A stretch of DNA of 64,000 bases. Source: CAYZJV01 sp049310885. GTDB lineage: Bacteria; Spirochaetota; Spirochaetia; Sphaerochaetales; Sphaerochaetaceae. Positions 8,288 to 16,286 of this stretch are shown one piece after another. Each line of letters opens with the position of its first letter. Position 1 is the first letter of the stretch. The notes beneath the pieces were generated by a model. The model made no database searches and was not told the origin of the DNA. It saw only the letters and a list, made by a program, of their open reading frames with translations. Both the position numbers and the translations under genes were made by a program. Where the stretch lies: positions 186,001 to 250,000 of the forward strand of contig NZ_JBMDYO010000002.1 of NCBI RefSeq assembly GCF_049310885.1. Reading direction: 5' to 3'.

Positions 8288-10705
8288 TCATGCGGTCCTG
8301 TTTTTCAAGATCTCGATTGTCTCCTGCACGGTCCGTTCGGTTGGCAAATCCAAGCCGACTGTCCAACCATACGGAATGGCACGCCTCATGGCCCTTATGT
8401 CAGGATCACCAAACCTTCGGATTTGCTTCTTGCGCTGGGCTTGGTAGAATTCCTCACCGAACCCATCGGACCATTCCATGGGGAGGATGGTGAAATAGTT
8501 TTTCCGGATCACAGCCATGCCCTTGAGGTACAGCCAACCCTCGGCAGGCTCTATGCCTTTCTGGATCATCCGCTGCACACATTCGGGATCGTACTTCCTG
8601 TCACCCAGATCGGCGACATGCAATTCACCTGTCGTCTTCTCGGTCAGTTCGTCGTAGTAGATAGCTCTGCTTCTCGAGAGCTTCTTCACCGATGTTGCCA
8701 TGGGACCATTTCCCAGCTCGAAGTCAGACAGATCGGGCACATAGCCTTGCTCAGGAAGATACCCTTCCCTCACGATATCCCTGGCCTGTTGTTCATCAAT
8801 GGTATCTGTATCGATGTTACGGATGCTACCGGCTTTTGCTGGAACGATCGCCATCGATTCATCCAGGAAGAACACCAACACATCCTCATCACCGATGGTC
8901 TGGACCGATCCAAGGACCCGATACTTGAAATTGGCATTCCACCCCATGTTCTCATAGAGTGCACCCGAGATACCTCTGCAGGTGCAACGGCGCATGCAGG
9001 GATTACCGTTCTGCTCGCCAATCCACCTGATGGTACGATCGGACTCCTTTCTACTCTTTCTTACCACCAGCAGACGCTCGACCGGGTTGTAGGCAAGCTC
9101 CACGAATTGAGCCGCTTGTGTTCCGAATTCCAGTTGTTGGCTGCACATCCGATTGAAATAAAGGCCCTTGCTATCGGCGGTGAAACTGATCTTGTCGCGG
9201 ACATTGAAGAAATGCGGACGAACAACCTCGCAGCCACTCAGGTCATAGCCACCGAACTGCCGTTTGTCCACCTCATCATCTTGGCCTTCACGCATCGACT
9301 CAACCAAACTCCTGTAGCTTTCGACCACTTCCCCCTTACCCTCTTCCACCTGTGTGCCATCATCCTCGGGGAATTGGTCATAATCATCGGAGTCGATCGC
9401 ATAGGCATGCTGGAACTCAGGGGTCTGCACCTGGTTGGTATCATCGTCATGGTTTCTCGAAGCGAGACGCTTTTCGAATGCATCGAGCTCAGCCTCAGAT
9501 ATTCCGTTCGCCCTGAGGGCGGCGCGATTGTAATCCTCAGCAGTGAATCCTCGCCAATTCGGCACGGCGGTAACAAAGCCGCCCAGGGGACCACGTTCAT
9601 AGATGCCCAGCTCAGGAAGACCGAACTTCCACCCTCCCCGGTTGGCTTCCAGTATCCTCTGCACCAGATGGAAATCCTCGCGGGCAACGATAGCCGGATG
9701 CTGGTCCTTCGCATAATACTGGGGAAGATGGTTCTCATTCTTCTTGGGCTTGTGATCAAGATAGTTCGGGGTGTAGGTCTTCTGGGCAAGCACGTCTCCG
9801 CATCTGCGTTCATTGCGCAGGATGTTGCTCACCGAATTGGCGGTCCACTTCACCACCCCTTCCTTGATGCGTCCGTCCTTGTACTTGTGGGTATGCGTCT
9901 TGCGCCCCAGCATGACCAATACATCAGCGATGGTGGAAGGATGGATGCCGGCGAGGAACATCATGAAGATCAGCTGGACGGTCTGTGCCTCCTCCTCATT
10001 GATCGCGATCTCGTTGACCCCGACGCTGTCATAACCAAGCAGATCAGGCTTGGTGAACTGCCCCGATCCGAATCGCTGCTGGTACGAGGAGTTCATGGCC
10101 TCGGACTTCTTGTGACTCTCCTCCTGGGCTACCAGGGAAAGCACTTGCAAGGTGAAGTCCACATTCTTGTCCAAAGTGAACATGTTCTCGGTTTCAAAAA
10201 GGATGCCGATGGGGTGAGGCAGAGAGCGAAGCTCATAGATGATGTTCATGCAGTCCATGAGATTCCTTGCCAACCGAGAGAGGTTCTTCACCACGATGAT
10301 GTCGAACTTGCCCGCCCTGGCATCCTCAAGCAGCGTCAATAGCCCCACGCGCTTTTCCATGCTCGTTGCGGTGATGCCCTCATCGGAATAGAGCCCGACC
10401 AGCTTCCAGTCAGGTTTCTTCCTGACAAACCTCAGGTAGTAGTTCTTCTGCAGCTCGAACGACGATGTCTGGGATATCCCATCGGTCGATACGCGGCAAT
10501 AGACCACCACCCGCTTGCGACTTTTTGGATTGAACGGATCCGATTCCTGCCGGGCCGGTATCACCTTGATCTTGCTCAGATCGCGAGGCCGGTTGTAGCG
10601 CTCACGCACATCATCCTTGCTCGCTGTTTGGAGCGCGCTTGCACACGATGATTTAGGCGCCACCGGTTGCAATCCTTTGCTCAGCCGCTTCACCGAATCA
10701 CCCAT
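8288..10705 (-). CDS. Large serine recombinase with extra C-terminal accessory domain
   Basis: The 805-residue protein starts with a resolvase/invertase catalytic domain (about residues 65-210) carrying the active-site serine in YCRVST (Ser73) and an LSRLARN helix, then a recombinase DNA-binding domain to about residue 350. An acidic linker follows (about 425-475). Residues about 485-620 then repeat the domain seen alone in the two upstream genes: GCEVVRPHFF, a FVELAYN strand, ENMGWN and FFLDES. Large serine recombinases integrate, excise or transpose mobile DNA by a phosphoserine link. The ATG at 10705 overlaps the upstream gene by 8 bp. The protein is longer than the usual 450-600 residues because of the fused domain, and no clear zinc ribbon was seen. 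Confidence 0.9.
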   Translation of the reverse strand: MGDSVKRLSKGLQPVAPKSSCASALQTASKDDVRERYNRPRDLSKIKVIPARQESDPFNPKSRKRVVVYCRVSTDGISQTSSFELQKNYYLRFVRKKPDWKLVGLYSDEGITATSMEKRVGLLTLLEDARAGKFDIIVVKNLSRLARNLMDCMNIIYELRSLPHPIGILFETENMFTLDKNVDFTLQVLSLVAQEESHKKSEAMNSSYQQRFGSGQFTKPDLLGYDSVGVNEIAINEEEAQTVQLIFMMFLAGIHPSTIADVLVMLGRKTHTHKYKDGRIKEGVVKWTANSVSNILRNERRCGDVLAQKTYTPNYLDHKPKKNENHLPQYYAKDQHPAIVAREDFHLVQRILEANRGGWKFGLPELGIYERGPLGGFVTAVPNWRGFTAEDYNRAALRANGISEAELDAFEKRLASRNHDDDTNQVQTPEFQHAYAIDSDDYDQFPEDDGTQVEEGKGEVVESYRSLVESMREGQDDEVDKRQFGGYDLSGCEVVRPHFFNVRDKISFTADSKGLYFNRMCSQQLEFGTQAAQFVELAYNPVERLLVVRKSRKESDRTIRWIGEQNGNPCMRRCTCRGISGALYENMGWNANFKYRVLGSVQTIGDEDVLVFFLDESMAIVPAKAGSIRNIDTDTIDEQQARDIVREGYLPEQGYVPDLSDFELGNGPMATSVKKLSRSRAIYYDELTEKTTGELHVADLGDRKYDPECVQRMIQKGIEPAEGWLYLKGMAVIRKNYFTILPMEWSDGFGEEFYQAQRKKQIRRFGDPDIRAMRRAIPYGWTVGLDLPTERTVQETIEILKNRTA

Positions 10706-11087
10706 GGCGTACCCCCAATATGCTCCTATCGGGATACGGGAGGAACTGATGATCGTCGAGGTCTATGAGGACGGTATCGCCATCCTCCAGCAGGTTGCCA
10801 CAGAAGCGCAGGGTCTTGGACGGGTACGGAAGACCGATCACGCTTGCGAGATAGATGACCAGTGGTTTGGCTTTGAATCGGCATTTATTATCGATCTCTA
10901 CCGCAGCATAGTCTATCGGGAACGCATCATTGTCACGCTCCTCACATCGGCGGATCAGAAGCTGGCGTTCCTTTTCGTTGATGAAGATGTGCACAAACCG
11001 GGGAGACCTCAGGTCCTTGAGCGTCTTGATCCTGATGTTGATCTCATTGTTGGAGAAATTCACTGTGATGCCACTTTCCATCGCCAT
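10698..11087 (-). CDS. Small recombinase-associated accessory protein
   Basis: This protein of about 129 residues shows the same strand pattern as the 11116-11898 product and the C-terminus of the 8288-10705 recombinase: a FVHIFINEKERQLLIRRC strand pair (compare RYIYLIIDRSKRWFIISAC), a KPLVIYLASVIG helix and a closing VLIDLDD strand. The ATG at 11087 has GGGAGG seven bases upstream, so it is preferred over the ATG at 11102 that lies within that motif. It overlaps the recombinase start by 8 bp, implying translational coupling. Proteins of this type recur upstream of serine recombinase genes in Firmicutes elements; a role as a recombination directionality or targeting factor is a guess. Confidence 0.75.
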   Translation of the reverse strand: MAMESGITVNFSNNEINIRIKTLKDLRSPRFVHIFINEKERQLLIRRCEERDNDAFPIDYAAVEIDNKCRFKAKPLVIYLASVIGLPYPSKTLRFCGNLLEDGDTVLIDLDDHQFLPYPDRSILGVRHG

Positions 11088-11115
11088 GCCGCATCCTCCC
11101 ATCCGATTTATTCGT

Positions 11116-11898
11116 TCACCACCCGCGATTTTCGGACGCTATGAAAAGATCACCGGAATCACCCCTGGCTGGCAGATGCGGCACCTCGGCCTTCGCCTTG
11201 TGTTCCTCGAACGGAACGCCGAAGGTTTCGGGACCCCACTGCTGGGGAAGCACGGCGCGCTTGCGATATCGACGGATAATCTTCTCACCGGCGGCCTTGG
11301 CGGCTGCACGCTGTTCACGATCGGCCTGTCGTTTCTTTTCCAGTTCATCGAGTTTTGCCAATTCCTCGGCGCCGACCTCGATATCCTCCACCCCGGCATA
11401 CGCGCGAGCCTTGGAGGACATTGCATGGGCTTCGGCCTCATCGAGCTCGAATACCATGAGCAGCTTATCCTCATCCTCGACCTGCAGCGCAAAAGTTCCG
11501 CAGATCTTGTAGCCATACCCCTTGTTCCACCCCATCATGGAATAGATGCGGTCGCAGAACGGTTTGCCTTGGATCTTCCGGCTCTTTCGCTCGCCGTGCT
11601 TGAAGGTACACCACCGCTGGCCATCCTTGTCATCCTCGTCACAGGCGCTGATGATAAACCAGCGCTTGCTTCTATCGATTATCAGATAGATGTACCGCAC
11701 ATCGGGCATCCGGGTGATGCATGCATTGTTGAATTGGATTCCATCAGGCCTGATGGTCAGTATGTTCTCTTTCAGATGGGAGAGGAACTGTCTGCGGACG
11801 ATCTCACATCCCTCGAGGCTCACGCGCGGCAGATCTTCCTTCGGAACCTCAAGCTCCAGCGTATCCAATTCCTGTTCCCTTGCCTTCTTCCTCGCCAT
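11116..11898 (-). CDS. Recombinase-associated accessory protein (integrase-type family of Firmicutes elements)
   Basis: The 260-residue product has a charged N-terminus, then a domain at about residues 30-165 with GCEIVRRQF, DGIQFNNACI, a LIIDRSKRWFIISACDE strand pair, RKSRKIQGKPFC, YSMMGWNKGYGYK and LLMVFELDEAEA. The same pattern is found next door and fused to the recombinase. The C-terminal third is a basic coiled region (EKKRQADREQR) followed by a disordered tail. The ATG at 11898 has AGGGG upstream and is chosen over one at 11940. It is the first gene of the leftward recombinase operon and lies behind a good promoter with an inverted repeat. No enzymatic motif was recognised. Confidence 0.72.
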   Translation of the reverse strand: MARKKAREQELDTLELEVPKEDLPRVSLEGCEIVRRQFLSHLKENILTIRPDGIQFNNACITRMPDVRYIYLIIDRSKRWFIISACDEDDKDGQRWCTFKHGERKSRKIQGKPFCDRIYSMMGWNKGYGYKICGTFALQVEDEDKLLMVFELDEAEAHAMSSKARAYAGVEDIEVGAEELAKLDELEKKRQADREQRAAAKAAGEKIIRRYRKRAVLPQQWGPETFGVPFEEHKAKAEVPHLPARGDSGDLFIASENRGW

Positions 11899-11950
11899 AA
11901 ACACACCCCTGGGACATATGAAATGTTTATTTCTATGCACAGTTTTCTAT

Positions 11951-11998
11951 TAAACTGTTGTTGCAGTTTATTATAACTTCGCTTTCCGGGTATTACAA
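11951..11998 (-). promoter_or_regulatory. Promoter and operator of the recombinase operon
   Basis: On the minus strand, TTGTAA (11998-11993), a 17-base spacer and a perfect TATAAT (11975-11970) make a strong sigma-70 promoter. Immediately downstream, TAAACTG (11951-11957) and CAGTTTA (11964-11970) form a 7-bp inverted repeat across the expected start site. The divergent XRE gene at 12101 is the likely repressor. Confidence 0.7.
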
Positions 11999-12100
11999 TA
12001 AAAACTCGTTCTTTTATCACTTACGGCGAGACCGCAGGCCCATGCTGTATAGATCTGCTGCTTCCGAAGTCTGCAGAAGATCATTCTAAGGGAGGTTTTC

Positions 12101-12439
12101 ATGGGAATCGATTATGAACTGCTCGGGCAACGCATCCGAGATGCACGTATCAAGGCATGCATGACCCAAGCAACCTTGTCAGGTATCATCGGTCTCTCAC
12201 CAGCACACTACTCGCACATCGAAAGCGGCAAGGCAAAGATCAACCTACCGACTTTGGTAGCGATCGTACAGGCATTGGACACGACCATCGATTCGCTGCT
12301 GTACGACAGCACGCCTGTGCTCGTTGATGCCTATGACAGAGACTTCAAGGAACTGCTTGATGACTGCACACATGATGAGAAGGAAATCCTGCTGCAGAAT
12401 GCAATCCAGATGAAAACGGTCTTGAAACGAAATCGCTAA
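12101..12439 (+). CDS. XRE-family helix-turn-helix regulator
   Basis: The 112-residue protein has a cro/C1-type HTH at about residues 8-65 (QRIRDARIKACMTQATLSG, then LSPAHYSHIESGKAKINLP), followed by a short helical tail. GGGAGG six bases upstream of the ATG supports the start. It is divergent from the recombinase operon, whose promoter carries an inverted repeat at the expected transcription start. It therefore probably controls recombinase expression, as element immunity repressors do. No protease or second domain is present. Confidence 0.9.
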   Translation: MGIDYELLGQRIRDARIKACMTQATLSGIIGLSPAHYSHIESGKAKINLPTLVAIVQALDTTIDSLLYDSTPVLVDAYDRDFKELLDDCTHDEKEILLQNAIQMKTVLKRNR

Positions 12440-12494
12440 TGCGTTTTTGTGCTTCAGTCGTACTCTCGTGAGTCCCGACTCATGTCTTCGAAGC

Positions 12495-12519
12495 CAAAAA
12501 AAGCAGGCCCGAAGCCTGC
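12495..12519 (-). terminator. Intrinsic terminator, leftward
   Basis: GCAGGC (12503-12508) and GCCTGC (12514-12519) with a 5-base loop are followed on the minus strand by a run of T (12502-12496). It would end leftward transcription from the DUF3800 gene about 230 bp away. Confidence 0.75.
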
Positions 12520-12747
12520 ATGTTGCAAAATGAAGTCATTCGCCTGTCCGTGATGCCAACACATGACACTTACCTAGATAACGGCACTGCAACAGGACTT
12601 ACTGCTGACACCCTGAATATACCTCTAGCCCGGGCTAATGTCAATAAAAATGTTACCTTTTTGTTGCTTATTTGTTGCATTCCATCACCAAGTGAATCCT
12701 TGAGGGATTGCAAGTTCACACACATATCTGCTATCAATTGCATGCAT

Positions 12748-13446
12748 TCATACCCCATGATTCCCATTATAAGGAAACCTGAAAACATATTTGAGATAGC
12801 CGTTTTGATAAAGATAGTTTATCTCCCTCAAGTATGCATTTGTACGTTTATGGGCGTAAAGAATATTTGCTAACACATCCGCTACCTGAACCAACATGTT
12901 ATCAGCGGAATCGAAATATTGCACGTGAATCTCATGAGTAAGCGTTTGGTCCAACAGGAACTCTGTCCTCAGATAATTTTCTAGGAAGTGTTTGGTCTCA
13001 GTCTTCTCATTCCTCTCATCAAATTGAAGGTTGTAGTCCTCATCAGGGAGAAGGCCTTTGTTGAAATAGAACTTCAATGATAATTTGATGATGTAGTTGA
13101 AAGCTCGTGCGGTATTGTCACAGAAATGTGGCTTTATAAGGGAATTGTCCACCAGGATGTAATATAACTGGAAGTAATTGTTTCGGGCGAAATATTTAAC
13201 AAATTCTTGCCGCATCTCGCGATTGAACTGGGAACCTTTTAATTCTACAAATTTCCCGTCTTTGAACATCTTGTTTTCGCCGTTATCCAACCGCTTCAGC
13301 TTGTCCAAATTCTCCTGAATAAACCTTTTATAAGCTCTTTTCAACTTATCCTTATCCAGGGGCCTCACCATGGCAATAATGAAATAAGGATTAGTTTCAC
13401 AATACCTCTGAGTTAATGTTCCTGATTCGTCAAAATATAAATCCAT
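12748..13446 (-). CDS. DUF3800 domain protein
   Basis: The 232-residue protein begins MDLYFDESG, the DUF3800 signature (YxDESG), and retains the late acidic motif near residue 190: FDSADNMLVQVADVLANIL, with the family's Q-x-ADxxA pattern. DUF3800 has an RNase H-like fold with conserved acidic residues and is frequent in mobile and defence contexts; its biochemical role is not settled. The ATG at 13446 is chosen because the motif starts there and an IS1595-like element ends 27 bp upstream. The insertion probably separated the gene from its native promoter, so expression may now depend on the IS. A leftward terminator follows at 12519-12495. Confidence 0.8.
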   Translation of the reverse strand: MDLYFDESGTLTQRYCETNPYFIIAMVRPLDKDKLKRAYKRFIQENLDKLKRLDNGENKMFKDGKFVELKGSQFNREMRQEFVKYFARNNYFQLYYILVDNSLIKPHFCDNTARAFNYIIKLSLKFYFNKGLLPDEDYNLQFDERNEKTETKHFLENYLRTEFLLDQTLTHEIHVQYFDSADNMLVQVADVLANILYAHKRTNAYLREINYLYQNGYLKYVFRFPYNGNHGV

Positions 13447-13473
13447 GCTGCTGATGTTCTGCCTTTTAATCTT

Positions 13474-14668
13474 AAAACCCTCTTTTGCATAGTGTTGGTC
13501 GCCAACTGCAAATAGAGAGTTAGTTTGAGTATTTATCTCTGTAACTGAGCGAAATGGGGTTTTCGAAAACCCTGTTGAGTAGAATTTCAATCTTTTTGTA
13601 CGGGTCGTTGGGAGGATTGACAATAAAAGCAAAGAGGTTCAAGTAATCAGAGAGATTGGCTCTGTCAAAACCGGAATGCGAGTTCAGGAACTGCTTGAGC
13701 TGTCGACAGCGCTGGTTGATTTCGTTCATTGGATTTTCCTTGTCAGGCAAGCCTTTGAGCGACTTCGAGCTATGAGCTTCACTCACCAAGTGCAGGTCTT
13801 TCACCAGACTGTCATGGCTTTTCTCTCTATCATGGACAAGGGTTGTCCCTGGCTCGATATGATGAAGGAATGCCTCCAACGTTTTCTTGGAGGATGTCTT
13901 TCCGTTCCCCTCGATGGTACAGAAAACATGGCCGGAGAGATCGCATCCTATCCCTATGCAGATCTGGTTTCGTGATAGACCACGATACTGCAGCCCATCC
14001 TCCTTCATCTGGATATCTTCTTTCCTCAGCTTGTAGAAGGTCTCATCGATGTAAGCTTTTCCCCTGAGAACAGTAGTATCTTGGTATCCCCTGAGTGTAA
14101 GGCAGAGTTTGGATGTCCAGTAATTCGTTGTTGTGTCGCTGTTTCTGTTTGATTTCGATACTGAGTTGAAGCTCTGCATCCTGAACAAGCCGAGCAGATA
14201 ATCCACCCATTCGCTTATGGGTATCTTGTGGTTGTCGAATATGGTGCCCGTTGTGACCGTGAAAGTCCTTTCGCAATCCGAACACCGGTAACGTCTGACA
14301 TGGTTGCTCGTGAATCCGTATTTCTGGATCTTGAGGCTCTGGCAATACCGGCACTCCTGGGGTGCATAGGAGTTGAGAAGCTCACTTTCTTCGGTATCCG
14401 AAATTGAGGGATGCTTCTTCTTGTAGTTGGACAGATTGCTTGCATCAATGAATGATTGCAACGGGGTCGCATCGTCCTTGCCGGTCCAGGGTGTCTCCTT
14501 CCTGGATGAAGTGATATGCTTGGGCATTGTGGTAGTCCTAAGCATTGGGAGAACAATGGGCAGGGACTACCACATCTTCTGCTCCATCGCCCTCTCAATG
14601 CCTTATTACCTTACCACTAATTTCAATATTTTGCTAACAGTTTACCAACACTGTGCAAAAGAGGGTTT
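13474..14668. mobile_element. IS1595-like insertion sequence with inverted repeats and target duplication
   Basis: Terminal inverted repeats of 26 bp lie at 13474-13499 and 14644-14669 (25 of 26 match, inward AAAACCCTCTTTTGCA...). TTTTAATCTT flanks both sides (13464-13473 and 14667-14676). Because the repeat ends are T/A-rich, the exact duplication is 7-10 bp, and 8 bp (TTAATCTT) would fit IS1595-family habit. One transposase gene lies inside. Clear ends and an intact direct repeat suggest a fairly recent insertion. Confidence 0.85.
13520..14527 (-). CDS. IS1595-like DDE transposase
   Basis: The protein of about 335 residues has an N-terminal zinc ribbon (CRYC near residue 58 and CSDC near 80) followed by TVTTGTIFDNHKIPISEW, the arrangement of IS1595/ISXO2 transposases. 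A DDE-type catalytic core follows: YIDETFYK near residue 160, LVHDREKSHDSLV near 230, and NEINQRCRQLKQFL near 267, which supplies the terminal acidic or Asn/Glu position. The ATG at 14527 has AGGA ten bases upstream; an in-frame ATG at 14545 is possible. The gene occupies nearly the whole insertion and appears intact. Confidence 0.85.
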   Translation of the reverse strand: MPKHITSSRKETPWTGKDDATPLQSFIDASNLSNYKKKHPSISDTEESELLNSYAPQECRYCQSLKIQKYGFTSNHVRRYRCSDCERTFTVTTGTIFDNHKIPISEWVDYLLGLFRMQSFNSVSKSNRNSDTTTNYWTSKLCLTLRGYQDTTVLRGKAYIDETFYKLRKEDIQMKEDGLQYRGLSRNQICIGIGCDLSGHVFCTIEGNGKTSSKKTLEAFLHHIEPGTTLVHDREKSHDSLVKDLHLVSEAHSSKSLKGLPDKENPMNEINQRCRQLKQFLNSHSGFDRANLSDYLNLFAFIVNPPNDPYKKIEILLNRVFENPISLSYRDKYSN

Positions 14669-14804
14669 TTAATCTTTATATCACATAGGCTAACCGAGGG
14701 CAAACTATTACTGGCTTCGTATGTGGAAGTTAGCAAAATTATACTTGTTGGTGGTATTGGAAAAGAATCACGACCGGCGTCGTTTGCCTCGCCTTGTCCA
14801 ACGC

Positions 14805-15095
14805 TTAAAAGCACGCATCCTCTTTGTCTACCCCTGAACCAGGGACTCCAACCTTAAAGTATTCTCGGGCCGCTTCCATCTGATCAATTGATTTTTTGAG
14901 TCTTGTTCTATTCTGTTCACAAAAGAATGGATCGACGGTAATCTCGAAGGGAATACGTTTCTCAACGGCTACTTTCGTAGCAAACATGGTGAAAGCCTCG
15001 GTAGTTGTCAATCCAAGTTCTGTGCAGGCCTTTTCGTATTCACTCTTCAGCTGGGCATCAACTCGAAATTCAATATCTACTGTTGTGCTTACCAT
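14805..15095 (-). CDS. dinJ: RelB/DinJ-family antitoxin, no toxin adjacent
   Basis: The 96-residue protein is a RelB/DinJ antitoxin: a ribbon-helix-helix N-terminus (TVDIEFRVDAQLKSEYEKAC), LGLTTTEAFTMFATKVAVEKRIPFEI, then a flexible tail. The ATG at 15095 is selected because the family begins with this strand; AAGGAG lies 13 bases upstream. Antitoxins of this type sit just upstream of a YafQ/RelE toxin, but nothing like one follows: the gene ends at 14805 and the IS1595-like element starts at 14668. The toxin may have been lost before or during the IS insertion. Confidence 0.85.
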   Translation of the reverse strand: MVSTTVDIEFRVDAQLKSEYEKACTELGLTTTEAFTMFATKVAVEKRIPFEITVDPFFCEQNRTRLKKSIDQMEAAREYFKVGVPGSGVDKEDACF

Positions 15096-15334
15096 GATAT
15101 GTTCCAATCTCCTTAGCATGCTAATTTCGATGTTCAGATCTATTTTGTAATAAGAAACTAAATCCAGGATCGTTATTTCAAGATAGCCTACCATCGATCA
15201 AGAGAACATGCGAGCACGCTGATCATATTTTCACTCATTCATATACTTTCACTACCGTGATGAAAGTACTGTTTTTAGTGAAAACAAACCAGGTTCGTTC
15301 GGCCTCCTCATCGGGAAGCTGTCATCATATACAG

Positions 15335-15369
15335 ACTTCCGGGGTAACTTCCGGGGTACTTCCGGGGTA
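15335..15369 (-). repeat. Three tandem ACTTCCGGGGTA units (TPEV-like coding scrap?)
   Basis: Units of 12, 11 and 12 bp lie at 15335-15346, 15347-15357 and 15358-15369. On the minus strand a full unit pair reads TPEVTPEV, a repeat typical of the linker in RecG-like/AlbA regulator tails, but the 11-bp unit breaks the frame and a stop follows at once. The wider stretch 15096-15596 holds no gene. TTTCACT words occur at 15229-15235 and 15247-15253, with the inverse at 15277-15283. Confidence 0.45.
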
Positions 15370-15555
15370 AGGCGTATTTGGTTTGATGCTCATCTGTACA
15401 ACATAAGCTCAAACAGACCAAAACTACGCATGAATTAAGAACCGATAGAGCGTGTAGATCGGCTGTTCCCCTCACAGGAGGCCTCCGTTCTGGAACAGGA
15501 TGTCAATGACTATTCCTGATGAATTAAGCAGTGACCAAATAGATGTGACAAGCAC

Positions 15556-15585
15556 TTGACTATACCCTATCTGATAGGGTATTTT
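15556..15585 (+). promoter_or_regulatory. Promoter with overlapping operator for the HigBA-type pair
   Basis: TTGACT (15556-15561) and TATTTT (15580-15585) with an 18-base spacer frame a perfect 10-bp inverted repeat, ATACCCTATC-T-GATAGGGTAT (15562-15582). The palindrome fills the spacer, so bound antitoxin complex would block the polymerase, the usual autoregulation of toxin-antitoxin operons. Confidence 0.75.
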
Positions 15586-15596
15586 ATAGACAGCTT

Positions 15597-15956
15597 ATGC
15601 AGATCAATCGTGAATTTGTCATGATGCCGGAGTTCGATCACCAATGGGGGCGCCTTGGGCTTGGTGATGAGGAACTTCGACAGCTACAGGAAGAATTATT
15701 GGAGAATCCCAAGGCAGGCGCTGTGCTGAGAGGCACTGGAGGGCTTCGTAAATATCGGATTGCCTTTCCGGGTCGCGGTAAGAGCGGCGGTGGTCGAGTG
15801 GCATATGTTGATTTCACCGTACATGAAACAATCTACTTGATCACGGCATATCCAAAATCCGAGAAGGACAACCTAACGGGCAAAGAAAGGAATGAAATCG
15901 CGAAAGTGATTGCCGTTCTGGAAAAAGGTCTGCAGAAACAGGAGATAAGGAAATGA
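15597..15956 (+). CDS. RelE/HigB-type toxin of a type II toxin-antitoxin pair
   Basis: This 119-residue protein belongs to the RelE/HigB2-like toxin group: FVMMPEFDHQW near the start, a PKAGAVLRGTGGLRKYRIAF central strand (the P-x-x-G-x-x-xRGTGGlRK pattern is typical), VDFTVHETIYLITAYPKSEKDNL and a C-terminal helix. Such toxins cleave mRNA, usually on the ribosome. The toxin gene comes first and the XRE antitoxin second, as in higBA. The first ATG lies only about 5-6 bases after the expected transcription start and has no ribosome-binding site. The message may be leaderless, or an internal ATG (15621/15624) may be used. Confidence 0.88.
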   Translation: MQINREFVMMPEFDHQWGRLGLGDEELRQLQEELLENPKAGAVLRGTGGLRKYRIAFPGRGKSGGGRVAYVDFTVHETIYLITAYPKSEKDNLTGKERNEIAKVIAVLEKGLQKQEIRK

Positions 15957-16261
15957 GTGTATATAAAAGCATCATGCAAGGGCTTGATGAAGCCGTCAAA
16001 TACCAAGAAGGAAAGATCGACGCGCGAAAGACAAAAATCGCAGTTAAACCGGTGGAGTCTTTTTCCAGCGAGGACATCAAGCAAATCCGAAAGCGAGTCG
16101 GCTTGAGTCAGGTTATCTTTGCATCTTCTCTTGGCGTGTCCAAGAAAACAGTCGAGGCTTGGGAACGAGGGAGAAATACTCCAGAAGGCCCTTCACGAAG
16201 ACTACTTCAGCTGATCAGAGACAATCCTGAAGTGATTGAACAATACATGATCAAAGCTTAA
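15953..16261 (+). CDS. HigA-type XRE antitoxin
   Basis: The 102-residue product has an XRE helix-turn-helix (QIRKRVGLSQVIFASSLGVS, about 42-61, then KKTVEAWERGRNTPEG) and a C-terminal extension, as in HigA2-type antitoxins. It should neutralise the RelE-like toxin and, with it, repress the operon through the palindrome at 15562-15582. Its ATG overlaps the toxin stop in an ATGA junction, indicating coupling. No terminator is obvious before the convergent RloB-like gene ends at 16287. Confidence 0.92.
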   Translation: MSVYKSIMQGLDEAVKYQEGKIDARKTKIAVKPVESFSSEDIKQIRKRVGLSQVIFASSLGVSKKTVEAWERGRNTPEGPSRRLLQLIRDNPEVIEQYMIKA

Positions 16262-16286
16262 GAGGTGCATCAGAATCACTTTCAGT

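Noticed and set aside
8261..10342. A 693-codon open frame on the plus strand
   Set aside because: It is the antisense of the serine recombinase, has no family signature and exists because of codon bias on the other strand. Similar long antisense frames at 879-2009 and 20061-21266 were rejected for the same reason.
12748..13446. DUF3800 as a passenger gene inside the IS1595-like element
   Set aside because: The inverted repeats and target duplication place the IS end at 13474, so the gene lies outside it.
14623..14814. 63-codon minus-strand frame after dinJ, considered as its toxin
   Set aside because: No RelE/YafQ features, and it runs into the IS end.
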